DNA of 34,971 nucleotides from the NCBI RefSeq assembly GCF_003732545.1, contig NZ_AYKF01000082.1, positions 1 to 34,971 of the forward strand, read 5' to 3'. The position numbers and the translations under genes are program-made. Position 1 is the stretch's first letter. The number at the start of each line of letters is the position of its first letter. The notes beneath the pieces are model-generated. The model made no database searches. It had not been told where the DNA came from and worked only from the letters and a program-made list of their open reading frames with translations. This stretch comes from Salinisphaera orenii subsp. halophila YIM 95161. GTDB lineage: Bacteria; Pseudomonadota; Gammaproteobacteria; Nevskiales; Salinisphaeraceae. Below are positions 16,763-25,337 of the stretch, one piece after another.

Positions 16763-17742
16763 TGGCCGGGCTCGCCCTGATCGTCGGCCTGGCGTTGCTC
16801 ATCTGGAGTGCCGAGCGCTTCGTCGACGGCGCGGTGGCCACCGCGCACCACTTCCGACTGCCCGGGCTGATCATCGGCACGGTGATCGTCGGCATCGGGA
16901 CCTCGGCGCCGGAATTCGTGGTTTCGGGACTGGCCGCCTGGTCGGGCCAACCGGGGCTGGCGATCGGCAACGCCTACGGCTCGAACATCGCCAACATCGG
17001 GCTGATCCTGGGCCTCACGCTCCTGCTGTCGCCGATGATCGTGGCCAGCGGTGTCGTTCGCCGCGAGCTCGCCCTGCTGGCCGCGGTCACGTTGGGCTCG
17101 CTGCTGTTGCTGCTCGACGGCACCATCGGGCGGCTCGACGCCGCTCTCCTGCTGGTGCCGCTGATCGGCTATCTCGGCCTGTGCGTCCGCCAGGCGCGGC
17201 GGCCGATCGAGAGCACGAGCGGACCCGCCGCGGCCGCCGTCGAAACCGAGCCGCCGACGCTCGGCCTGCGGGGCGCGGTGGCGTGGCTGATCGTGGGCCT
17301 GATCCTGCTCGTGGCGAGTTCGCGCCTGCTGGTCTGGGGCGCGGTGACCATCGCGACCACGCTCGGTGTGAGCGATCTCGTCATGGGGCTCACCATCGTG
17401 GCGGTGGGCGCGTCGCTGCCCGAGCTGGCCTCCTCCATCAGCGCGCTGCGCCGCAACGCCCACGACCTCGTGCTGGGCAACGTGCTCGGTTCCAATCTGT
17501 TCAACACGCTGGGCGTGGTCGGTGTCGCCGGGCTGATCGCGCCGATCGACATCGAGCCGATCGTCGTGCAACGGGACTGGCCGGTGATGATGGCGATGAC
17601 GGTCCTGCTGCTGCTCTTCGCGATGCGCTGGCGCGCGCCGCGTGCGCGTCTCAGCCGCCTGGAGGGCGGCGTGCTGCTGGCGATCTTCGTGGGCTACACG
17701 ACCTGGCTCGTGCTCGGCGCCCTGGCCGCCCTGACGGGCTGA
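16756..17742 (+). CDS. Calcium/sodium antiporter (CaCA family, YrbG-like)
   Basis: The 328-residue inner-membrane protein has the two inverted alpha repeats of the Ca2+/cation antiporter superfamily. Repeat 1 shows GTSAPEF (48-54) with GNAYGSNIANIGLILG (71-86); repeat 2 shows GASLPEL (about 218-224) with GNVLGSNLFNTLGVVG (about 241-256). The conserved acidic residue in each repeat binds the transported ion. About ten membrane helices and a short charged central loop match prokaryotic members such as YrbG and MaX. It should export Ca2+ in exchange for Na+ or H+. Start codons at 16756 and 16762 are both possible. It converges on the DUF5062 gene. Confidence 0.92.
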   Translation: MLMAGLALIVGLALLIWSAERFVDGAVATAHHFRLPGLIIGTVIVGIGTSAPEFVVSGLAAWSGQPGLAIGNAYGSNIANIGLILGLTLLLSPMIVASGVVRRELALLAAVTLGSLLLLLDGTIGRLDAALLLVPLIGYLGLCVRQARRPIESTSGPAAAAVETEPPTLGLRGAVAWLIVGLILLVASSRLLVWGAVTIATTLGVSDLVMGLTIVAVGASLPELASSISALRRNAHDLVLGNVLGSNLFNTLGVVGVAGLIAPIDIEPIVVQRDWPVMMAMTVLLLLFAMRWRAPRARLSRLEGGVLLAIFVGYTTWLVLGALAALTG

Positions 17743-17801
17743 AGCCGCCGCGTCGCGCGCTCGAAGGCAGGCGCGGAGCCGACCGCGACCGAGATGCCGC
17801 G

Positions 17802-18050
17802 TCAGCCTGCCGGGTCCGGCTGTTTGGAGGCCCAGATCGCCAGCTTGTGCTGGATTGATTTCTGCGAGACCTGATTCTCCGGCAGCGGCTGGATGATGCC
17901 GTCGTGCACCAGCAGCCGATAGATGTATTCGAGCCGGTCGGCCGCGGAATCGGTGGCCTCGAACTCGACCGCACCGCGGCGCTCGCCGTAGTCCATGCCC
18001 AGTGCCAGCGCCTTCTTGGTCAGCGCTTTCTCGTTCTTGAGCTTTTTCAT
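17802..18050 (-). CDS. DUF5062 family protein
   Basis: This is a small cytoplasmic protein of 82 residues starting MKKLKNEKALTKKALALG, with YIYRLLVHDG and IQHKLAIWASKQ further on. This is the pattern of DUF5062, a family found mainly in marine gammaproteobacteria; its function is unknown. The ribosome binding site CGGGAG (18057-18062 on the minus strand) sets the start. It is a useful taxonomic pointer. It is a single gene, divergent from the cytochrome b561-YceI gene. Confidence 0.88.
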   Translation of the reverse strand: MKKLKNEKALTKKALALGMDYGERRGAVEFEATDSAADRLEYIYRLLVHDGIIQPLPENQVSQKSIQHKLAIWASKQPDPAG

Positions 18051-18273
18051 CGTCGTCTCCCGAAGCGTTTGTGACCGGCCCGTCACGGCCCATCCACACC
18101 GGGGGCCGGATCCCGCGATGCGAGCGCCGGCTGCGGCCGATGGCCACGGCGCGCGACGGCGAGCCCCGTCGACAGCGGCGATCATCGCGACCGGCCGGGC
18201 AGCCGCGCCGATCGCCGCAAGCGCAAACGCGGTATAGGTTGCGCGGATCGGGCCCGTCCGCCGACAGTAACGC

Positions 18274-19548
18274 ATGAGCATGCAACCGGCCGAACGCTAT
18301 ACCGCCGTCGCCATCGTCCTGCACTGGCTGATCGCGGCCGCGATCCTCGGCAACATCGCGCTCGGCTGGTGGATGCGCCGGGCCGTGGAGGCCTCCGCGA
18401 CCCGCGCCCTGGCGGTGGACGCGTTCCAGCTGCATAAATCCATCGGGCTGACGGTGCTGATTCTCAGCCTGCTCCGGCTCGCGTGGCGGCTGGGGCATCC
18501 GCCACCGGCGCTGCCCGCGGCCATGCCGCTCTGGGAACGCGCGGCCGCGCGGGCCACGCACGCACTGTTCTATGTGCTGATGATCGCGCTGCCGCTAACC
18601 GGCTGGCTGTATGTCTCCGCGCAGTGGCGCGGCGACACGCCCCTGCAGGTGCCCACGCTCTGGTTCGGGCTGTTCGAGGTCCCGCATCTGTTCGGGCTCG
18701 ACGAACAAACGCGCGCGTTTCGCGAGACCTGGGCCGCGACCACCGTCGATCTGCACACGTGGCTGGCCTGGAGCACGGCGGCGCTGGCCGCACTGCACGT
18801 CGGCGCCGCGCTCAAGCATCAGTGGATCGACCGCGATGCCGTGCTCACCCACATGCTGCCGCGGCCCGGCCGGCGCGTCGCGCTCGCCTCCGGCATCGGC
18901 CTGATTCTGGTGGTCGGCGTCGGCGCGGCGCTGCTGCGCCCGGATACGACGCGTCAGGCCGACGCGCCGCACGGCAGCGACACCAGCGAGGGTTCGGATA
19001 CCGTCGACAGCGGCGGTGCCCCCGGCGAATGGCGGCTCCTGCGATCGGCAAGCGCGATCCGGTTCGCCGGCGAGCAGGGCGGCAGTGCCTTCAACGGCCG
19101 CTTCGAACGTTGGCGCGTCGATGTCCGCATCGACAATGACGCGGTGTCGGAGTCGTCGATCAACGCCACCATCGAGACCGCCTCGGCGACCGACGGCGTG
19201 GCCATGCACGATCGCACCCTGCACGAGAAGGAATGGTTCGACGTCGCCAATCACCCGGCCGCCACCTTCGAGAGCCGCGCGATCCGACCGATCGAGGCCG
19301 ATCGTTACGCGGTCGACGGCGTGCTGACGATCAAGGGCAACGCCATCGACATCCCGCCCCTCACACTGAGCCTGGACGACAACACCGCGACCGTCACCGG
19401 CCGACTCGCGCTGGACCGGGCCGAGGCCGATCTGGGCATGGCCTCCGATCCGGAGGGCGAGTGGGTATCGCGCGAGATCGAGATCCGGGTACGCGCGGTG
19501 CTCAGTCGCCGTGCGGCCGGGGACGCCGCCTCCGGCACGGACGACTGA
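18274..19548 (+). CDS. Cytochrome b561-YceI fusion protein
   Basis: The 424-residue protein joins two modules. Residues 1-200 are a CybB-type cytochrome b561 with four membrane helices and candidate heme ligands H17, H54, H161 and H175. A further hydrophobic segment (203-221) and an acidic Ser/Thr/Asp linker (222-248) lead to a YceI domain (about 250-412), a lipocalin-like barrel that binds isoprenoid quinone-type lipids. The two families often occur as adjacent genes; here they are one chain, putting YceI on the periplasmic side. A role in quinone-linked redox or oxidative stress is likely. Start codons at 18274 and 18280 are both possible. Confidence 0.9.
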   Translation: MSMQPAERYTAVAIVLHWLIAAAILGNIALGWWMRRAVEASATRALAVDAFQLHKSIGLTVLILSLLRLAWRLGHPPPALPAAMPLWERAAARATHALFYVLMIALPLTGWLYVSAQWRGDTPLQVPTLWFGLFEVPHLFGLDEQTRAFRETWAATTVDLHTWLAWSTAALAALHVGAALKHQWIDRDAVLTHMLPRPGRRVALASGIGLILVVGVGAALLRPDTTRQADAPHGSDTSEGSDTVDSGGAPGEWRLLRSASAIRFAGEQGGSAFNGRFERWRVDVRIDNDAVSESSINATIETASATDGVAMHDRTLHEKEWFDVANHPAATFESRAIRPIEADRYAVDGVLTIKGNAIDIPPLTLSLDDNTATVTGRLALDRAEADLGMASDPEGEWVSREIEIRVRAVLSRRAAGDAASGTDD

Positions 19549-19712
19549 ATCGCGGCGCGAACCAGCACCGCCGGAGACGCCGGACGGAATCATTGCGTGG
19601 GCGAAAACAGGGCCGGCGCGACCGGGCCCCGGCCGCAGTGCACCCCTCGCCACCCTCGGGCATCGGATTCGCAGCAATATCCACCACCGGAACACGCCGC
19701 GACTCGCCGCGC

Positions 19713-20924
19713 TCAGCCGTGCGAAATCGAGGGCCGGCAGAGCCAGCCGAGGCCGTAGCCGAGACACAGGCTCATCAGCGTCGGCGCGAGAACCACGACA
19801 TCCCCGTAACGGCCGGCCCGCCATTCCCGACGCACGCTCCAGTAGGCCCCGCGCAGCAGCGCCGACAACGCGCCCCGGCGCGCATGGGCCAGACGGCCGA
19901 GAGTCCGGAAATACGCCAGCGGCGGTCGGGTCTCGCGGTTATCCACGTTGCCGAGTCTGGAGATATGCGTCCGCTCTTCCTCGGCAATACGCGCGCCGGA
20001 CGGGTCATGGACCGCACCGTAGAGCCGGAAATCCTCGACCGCTGCCTCGGGCAGACCGTGAATCGACATGATCGCGCCGCGCCGCAGCAGGGCGAGCCGT
20101 CGGTCGCCCGGCGGCGGCGACGCCTCGGCCGGACCGCCCACGTCAGCGCGCTGCGACGGCGGCAGGTACTCGGCGAGATCGAGCGCGGCCCGGACGCGCC
20201 GATAGATCGTTTGCTGATACTGCCGCCAGACGTGGTATCGGCTGGCTTCGTCGTGGGCCGCATCGCCGGCGCCCCGCTGTCCGCGGTGCTGGCGAAACGC
20301 CCAGGTCGGCGCATCGATGCGCCCGGCCCGGCAGTGGCGTGCCAGTCGCAGCAGAAAATCGTGATCCTGGGATCGCAGCAGGGTTTCGTCGAACGGACCC
20401 ACCTGTCGAAAACAACGGGTCGGGATCAGCATGCCCTGCAGCTGGGCGGGCACGAAATGCGACTCCATCAGCCAGAGCAGGAAGGACTCGGGCGGGTCGG
20501 CCGGCCATTCCAGCAGGGGATTGGCCTGCGCGCCGTCGGTCGTGAGCGTGTGCTCGAAGAAATAGTGCGGGCTGTAGCTGAAGTCGTACTTCGGATTCCT
20601 GCCGAGGAAATCCAGATGCCGTGCCAGCGCGTCGGGCAGCGCGAGGTCGTCATCGTCGAACAGCCAGATGTAATCGGTCTGAATATCCGGGATGACGCGA
20701 TTGAACGCGGCGGGCCGACCCCGGTTCGGCTGCCGGATCAGATTGACGCGATCACCGTAGGCGGCGACGGTCGCCGCCGTATCGTCGGTCGAGCCGTCGT
20801 CGATGACGTGGATCTCGTCCGGCACCCGGGTCTGGCCCAGCAGACTGTCCAGTGCCGCACCGATGAAGTGGGCGCGATTGTAGGTCGCCATGACCACCGC
20901 GACCGTCGGACGCCTTTCGCTCAT
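19713..20924 (-). CDS. Glycosyltransferase family 2
   Basis: This 403-residue protein has an N-terminal GT-A domain with VVMATYNR (10-17), IDDGSTDDT (41-49), the acceptor-side NRGRPAAFN (67-75) and the metal-binding FDDDD (89-93). The middle contains RSQDHDFLLRLA, the usual acid-base region of GT2 enzymes. The C-terminal third is Arg-rich and ends with a possible membrane-associated helix (about 376-396). It should transfer a sugar from a nucleotide donor to a growing glycan at the inner face of the membrane. The ribosome binding site AAGGAA is well placed before the ATG at 20924. It is the last gene of the glycan module, 215 bp after the propeller gene. Confidence 0.88.
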   Translation of the reverse strand: MSERRPTVAVVMATYNRAHFIGAALDSLLGQTRVPDEIHVIDDGSTDDTAATVAAYGDRVNLIRQPNRGRPAAFNRVIPDIQTDYIWLFDDDDLALPDALARHLDFLGRNPKYDFSYSPHYFFEHTLTTDGAQANPLLEWPADPPESFLLWLMESHFVPAQLQGMLIPTRCFRQVGPFDETLLRSQDHDFLLRLARHCRAGRIDAPTWAFRQHRGQRGAGDAAHDEASRYHVWRQYQQTIYRRVRAALDLAEYLPPSQRADVGGPAEASPPPGDRRLALLRRGAIMSIHGLPEAAVEDFRLYGAVHDPSGARIAEEERTHISRLGNVDNRETRPPLAYFRTLGRLAHARRGALSALLRGAYWSVRREWRAGRYGDVVVLAPTLMSLCLGYGLGWLCRPSISHG

Positions 20925-21139
20925 GCCATTCCTTTCAAGAGTCAGTTCGCTCGGCCGCGGCCAGTGGGCCCACCACGCGGACCCCACCCAGCCGGAATCG
21001 ATGGATCACGGTCGACCCGCCGTGGTTCAAGCCCGCACCGCCAAACGACGGGCGAAGCCGCGGCAACCCGGGGCGCAGATGCCGCGGCAGACGCCGGGCA
21101 CGCGCCCCGGCCGCCCGACCCGCTCGCCGCGAGTCGTTC

Positions 21140-22306
21140 TCAATCCGAACCGTGCAGCAGATACAGCTGGCGTCCGCCGTCATTGAGCGACGTCACCACG
21201 ATCCTGCGGCCGTCCGGGCTCGGACAGGGGTGCAGGTCGCAGCGGAACGGACCGCGGCTCGGGCGATGGTTGCCGAAGCGCGCGATGCGGCGGGCGCTGG
21301 CGTCCGACTCGTCGTAGACGCAGAGATCGATCTCCTCGGCGTAGGGCGTATCGAAGACGAACCGCCGCGTCGACCCCGGGAAATAGCGCACGTGCGCGTT
21401 GGCACCCAGCGCTTCGGGCGCGATCTGACGAATGCGCCGGCCTTCGGGCGCTTCGTCCGCGTACAGATAGAAACCGTCGCGCTGCCAGAAATAGAGCGAG
21501 CGGTTGTCGAGCCAGATCACGTGCGAGGTCGCGCTCGCGAGCAGACGCAGATCGCTGCCGTCGACGTTGCAGGTCAGACTGACGCCCATGCGGTCGTTCC
21601 AGCCGCCGCCGCGGGTGCGAAAGCGCAGCTTCACGGTGAAACGGCGGCCGTCGGGCGAGAGCTTGACGTGGTTGAACCAGTAGCGATAGCGCGACCGGGT
21701 GTGGCGCAGATAGGCGCGCCAGCCGATCCGCGACATGAGAAAGCGCACGGCGCGCCGGACCGACAGCACGAGCGTATCGCCGCCGTCGTCCAGCGACTGG
21801 CGCCAGACGCCGTCGCCGCGGGGCGCGCGCTGGGACAGCCGTGCGCCGCGACCGCCGGCGTAGCCGTAGCCGGGGCGTACCGCCTGGAGCCGCGCCATGT
21901 TCAGAGACAGCGTGAAGCGCCCGTTCGGGTCGACGGCGTAGCTGGGGCGGCCCAGCGTGCGCGTGGTGCCGCTCGCCAGATCGTGCACGCGGGTGACGAA
22001 GGTATCGTCGTCGCGGTCGTTCCAGATGAGCGTCGTTCGACCGGGCACCCACTGCGCCATCGGCCCCTGCTGCCAGCTCCACGCATGGCTCGTGCCCACC
22101 GGGATCCAGCGGGCGTCGTCGTCCAGATCGATGACCCCGACCTCGACCGAATCGTCGGCCGTGGGCTGGCGTTCGGCAAACGCCACGCAGTGCGCGGCGA
22201 CATAGCGGCTCGTCGAATCGAAGACGTTGATATCGTAATAGCTGTGCGTATGGAAACGCCCTTCGTCGGTGCCTTGGGTGAGTTGCTGCAACTGCCAGTC
22301 GGTCAT
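21140..22306 (-). CDS. Beta-propeller protein of the glycan cluster
   Basis: The 388-residue soluble protein has no signal peptide. It contains repeated blade-like motifs ending in acidic turns: VIDLDDDARWIPVG, TTLIWNDRDDDTFVTRVHDLASG, AVDPNGRFTLS, KLSPDGRRFTVKL and PCPSPDGRRIVVTS. This predicts a seven- or eight-bladed TolB/WD40-like beta-propeller, and the layout resembles oligogalacturonate-lyase-type propellers. I recall similar proteins near capsule genes, but no activity is established. The ATG overlaps the TGA of the upstream glycosyltransferase gene (ATGA), so the two are translationally coupled. It may recognise or modify the glycan; this is inference. Confidence 0.75.
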   Translation of the reverse strand: MTDWQLQQLTQGTDEGRFHTHSYYDINVFDSTSRYVAAHCVAFAERQPTADDSVEVGVIDLDDDARWIPVGTSHAWSWQQGPMAQWVPGRTTLIWNDRDDDTFVTRVHDLASGTTRTLGRPSYAVDPNGRFTLSLNMARLQAVRPGYGYAGGRGARLSQRAPRGDGVWRQSLDDGGDTLVLSVRRAVRFLMSRIGWRAYLRHTRSRYRYWFNHVKLSPDGRRFTVKLRFRTRGGGWNDRMGVSLTCNVDGSDLRLLASATSHVIWLDNRSLYFWQRDGFYLYADEAPEGRRIRQIAPEALGANAHVRYFPGSTRRFVFDTPYAEEIDLCVYDESDASARRIARFGNHRPSRGPFRCDLHPCPSPDGRRIVVTSLNDGGRQLYLLHGSD

Positions 22307-23283
22307 GTGGACAATCTCTGTCGGATTCGTCGAGCGATATAGCGCGCGTCGTCGCCCCGCGCCAGCGCGGACGCCATCAGGCGGAGCATCCGCACGCGCC
22401 GACGCCAGCCGAGCGGATCGACCCGGTGGCGCGAGCGCAGCGGAATGTCGGCCAGGCGGATGCCGCCCTCGGCCTCCACGTAGTCGACCAGCTTGCGACC
22501 GTACTCGGCGCCCGCGGCGCTGACGCCCGGCGTCGCGAGCCGGCGGCGCAGCGTCTGCGCCATCGACGCGGTCCATTTGAAGTGATGCACCCGGAACGGG
22601 ATGAAGAACCTGAAGCGCGCGCGGCCGATCGCGGGAAAGCGCGCCAGATGCCGGTCGAACAGATAACGCACGGGTACGTCGCCGTTCTGCGGATGATGCC
22701 CGCCCCGGCTCGGCAGAAGCTCGGCCTTCAGCAGCATGACCTTGATCGTGCCGAACCAGTCGTGGTGCCGCCCGGTCCGGCCGACCGTGCACTGCACATC
22801 GCCCTGCAGGGCGAACGTCTGCCCGATCGGCTGGTCCGGGTCGACGTCGACCAGGCGACCGTCGGCGGCGATGCGATCGATGAACACGCCCTGCACGCAG
22901 TTGACGCCGAGTGCCTCGCAGTGCGCGATGATCTCGCCCAGTGGCGCGGGATATTCGTGGAACTCGTCCACGTCGGCGCTGACCACCCAGGCGTCGGCGG
23001 GCACGCGTTCTGTCTGCAGGTCGCGCCGTCGCGCCCACATGGCGTCACTGGTGTAGGGCCCGATCCAGACATCGGGGGCAGGCAGCTGCCGGCTCTCGAG
23101 CAGCGCGCGAGCCCGCGCCAGGTTCGGCGAACCCGCATCGTCGGTATTGAGTATCAGATGGACGTTCTCGCGCCGGACGCCGAGCGCGAGATAGTGATCG
23201 AGGAAATGCGGCAGATGCGCGAATTCCGTATCGACGCCGATACAGCTGACGAGATGGATGGATCGATCATCGACCGCGCTCAT
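22303..23283 (-). CDS. Glycosyltransferase, GT92/GT2-like
   Basis: The 326-residue cytosolic protein starts like family 92-type transferases (LVSCIGVDTEFAHLPHFLDHYLALGV, residues 11-36), followed by NTDDAGS and the metal-binding motif SADVDEFHEYP (102-112). Later blocks are FIDRIAADG, PVRYLF and VHHFKWT. The family adds sugars in surface polysaccharides or glycoproteins; donor and acceptor are not inferable. It overlaps both the sulfotransferase gene upstream and the propeller gene downstream by 4 bp (ATGA), which indicates one operon and close functional linkage. Confidence 0.85.
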   Translation of the reverse strand: MSAVDDRSIHLVSCIGVDTEFAHLPHFLDHYLALGVRRENVHLILNTDDAGSPNLARARALLESRQLPAPDVWIGPYTSDAMWARRRDLQTERVPADAWVVSADVDEFHEYPAPLGEIIAHCEALGVNCVQGVFIDRIAADGRLVDVDPDQPIGQTFALQGDVQCTVGRTGRHHDWFGTIKVMLLKAELLPSRGGHHPQNGDVPVRYLFDRHLARFPAIGRARFRFFIPFRVHHFKWTASMAQTLRRRLATPGVSAAGAEYGRKLVDYVEAEGGIRLADIPLRSRHRVDPLGWRRRVRMLRLMASALARGDDARYIARRIRQRLST

Positions 23284-24272
23284 GTCTCATCATAGCGATT
23301 GAGAAACGAGAATTCGCGCGTCAGTGCCGCCACGCGCGCCTGCCGGTCCTGGGGCCAGTCGAGCCGATCGCGGCTGCGGTTCGGCGTCCGCTGGACCAGA
23401 CCACTGCAGGCCCGAACGTAGGCTTCGTCGACCGGCAAATCGAGGAAGGCGAGCATCGAACGGATCGTGGCTTCGGGATCGGCCGTGAGGGCCTCGTGGC
23501 TCAACTCGAACCAGTGGGCCGGCGCCGTCCGGTGCTTGATGTCGGCGACCGTCCGGCACAGCGCGGCGTAGTCCTCGATCTGGGAATCCAGCGCGACGTC
23601 GGCGATGCGGCCATCGGCCTGATAGGCGCGCAGCGCCGCGTCGAAATCCTCGGCCGCCACCGACGTGCGCAGTTCGTCGTAGGCCCGGCCCTTGCGCAGC
23701 GACATGGTGGCGATGTTGTCGAACGGATTGCGCAGCACCAGAATCCATTTCTTCGCGGGCCGCGGCCGCCGGTTCAGACGATCCAGCAATCCCGCATCCT
23801 GGGCCACGCGGCGCACGGCCTGATCGCCCTTCTTGTCGCCCAGCACCCGCAGCGGATCGGCGCTGGTGTGCGCACCGCCCGGCACGAGATAGGAGAATCC
23901 GTTCCAGCAGCGACCGTGACGCGTGAATTCGAGCGCCCTGCGGTCGATCAGCGAAAAGATCGCGGCCAAGGGCACGCCCTGGTGCAGCAGCCCCATGGCG
24001 TCGAGTTCGTGCGACACCCGGGCCTGCGGATGCGCATCCAGGATCGAGCCGATCAGCGAATGACCGGAGCGCGGAAACCCCGCGAACTGAACGAACGTCT
24101 CGACGTCGGTCAGACGCCGGCGCGCCTTGAGGGCGTGCGCCGAAGCCTCTGCGAGCAGTCGCCATACGGGCACGCTCTCGTGATGCCGGGATTCCCGCCC
24201 CTCGAAGCGTGGCACGGCATGGGTGGCCTGGGCGCGTCTTCGCAGCCCGTGGTAGATGGTCTTCGCCTTCAT
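23280..24272 (-). CDS. PAPS-dependent sulfotransferase
   Basis: This 330-residue protein has the two cofactor motifs of the sulfotransferase fold: the 5'-phosphosulfate loop GFPRSGHS (65-72) and the 3'-phosphate site RNPFDNIATMS (181-191). WFELSHEALTADPEATIRSMLAFLDLP near the C terminus is also typical. It should move sulfate from PAPS to a hydroxyl group, here probably on a sugar, given that it starts an operon with a glycosyltransferase. The ATG at 24272 follows a GGGAA ribosome binding site. It is upstream of, and 4 bp overlapping with, the GT92-like gene. Confidence 0.9.
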   Translation of the reverse strand: MKAKTIYHGLRRRAQATHAVPRFEGRESRHHESVPVWRLLAEASAHALKARRRLTDVETFVQFAGFPRSGHSLIGSILDAHPQARVSHELDAMGLLHQGVPLAAIFSLIDRRALEFTRHGRCWNGFSYLVPGGAHTSADPLRVLGDKKGDQAVRRVAQDAGLLDRLNRRPRPAKKWILVLRNPFDNIATMSLRKGRAYDELRTSVAAEDFDAALRAYQADGRIADVALDSQIEDYAALCRTVADIKHRTAPAHWFELSHEALTADPEATIRSMLAFLDLPVDEAYVRACSGLVQRTPNRSRDRLDWPQDRQARVAALTREFSFLNRYDET

Positions 24273-24466
24273 CGTGTAATTCCCGGTTCGCGGTCTGCCC
24301 GCGCTGCGCCCGGTCCGCGTAAAAGCGCACAGGATAAACGCTTCCCGCGGCATCGGGGCAGGCCGCGGGCGCGATTCGATACGCTCAGGGCAGACATTGC
24401 CAGAGCGCGCGCCGCGCCGGCGCCAGCGACTATGGCAAGGCCGGCACGCTTCGTCGCCGGCCGGCG

Positions 24467-24503
24467 GGCGCCTCGCGACAGGTCAGCGTCCACGAGAGGC
24501 GCC
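24467..24503 (-). terminator. Inverted repeat after the membrane protein gene
   Basis: GGCGCCTC and GAGGCGCC are exact reverse complements with 21 bases between them, 12 bases after the membrane protein's stop codon on the minus strand. It may separate that gene's transcript from the sulfotransferase operon. There is no T-run. Confidence 0.35.
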
Positions 24504-24515
24504 GCGAGCGACGCT

Positions 24516-25292
24516 TCATGCACGCGTATCTGCCGACACCATCGGCGGGCGGTGCACCAGATAGCGATACAGACAGATGAGCAGCGGCACCCAGATATAG
24601 ACATGGACCGTCGATATCTTGGCGCTGTAGTTACCGTAGATCGCGGGCATCACGATGAATATGAAGGCAAATACAAAGGACAGGGCAGCACGTGGCGCAT
24701 CCAGCTCGCGCCGGCTGCCGCGCAGCCGCCAGAGCAGCGCCGCGGCGCCGACCAGCACCGTGAACAGCGCGAACTTGAGCACGAGATGGCCGGGATCGCG
24801 CTGATAGTGCTGCAGACTGTTGCCGTAGGCGACCAGCATCGGCGGCACGAGCCACACCGCGCGTGCCAGCAGATGCCGGCCGGAGGGCGCCCGGCCGGCA
24901 GCCGCCCAGCACATCAGCGCGAACAGCAGATACAGGGCCGCCCCCAGCATCTCGAGCTCTTCCTCGACCATGCGGAAGTTATAGGCGACATCATCGCTCA
25001 GTCCGCCGATCTCGTTGCAATGGTTGGAGCACCAGTCGCCGATGTGTCCGGCCTGCATCGCCACGCCCGCGGCGGCGAGCACCCCCAGCAGCAGCCACTG
25101 CCGCCGCGGCCACAGCAGCAGAAGCAGACAGCCGCCGAAGAACGTACCGATCCACAACTGGTGGCGCCCGATCACGAAGTTGGACTCGGCGGCATACATC
25201 GCCAGCGCAAAGAAGCCGGCCACCAACGCGAGCCGTATCTCGTGGCGGGACGTGCCATGCAGATAGACGTCCACGAAGAGCATCATCGCCAC
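24516..25292 (-). CDS. Polytopic membrane protein, frame interrupted upstream by TAA
   Basis: The open part encodes about 258 residues with seven or eight hydrophobic segments; it is unrecognised. Notable loops are GDWCSNHCNE (two Cys, probably extracytoplasmic) and SLQHYQRDPGH. It resembles the integral-membrane proteins of glycan clusters in general layout only. The nearest start codon in this fragment is a GTG at 25292 with no ribosome binding site. The same frame continues upstream through a single TAA (25338-25340) to an ATG at 25499 with a strong ribosome binding site, giving 327 residues in total. So the gene is either a pseudogene, recoded, or carries a sequence error. Confidence 0.7.
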   Translation of the reverse strand: MAMMLFVDVYLHGTSRHEIRLALVAGFFALAMYAAESNFVIGRHQLWIGTFFGGCLLLLLWPRRQWLLLGVLAAAGVAMQAGHIGDWCSNHCNEIGGLSDDVAYNFRMVEEELEMLGAALYLLFALMCWAAAGRAPSGRHLLARAVWLVPPMLVAYGNSLQHYQRDPGHLVLKFALFTVLVGAAALLWRLRGSRRELDAPRAALSFVFAFIFIVMPAIYGNYSAKISTVHVYIWVPLLICLYRYLVHRPPMVSADTRA

Positions 25293-25337
25293 CAGCGGAA
25301 ACCAGCGGGAGACGACCTCGAAGAGTCGGTACTCGCC

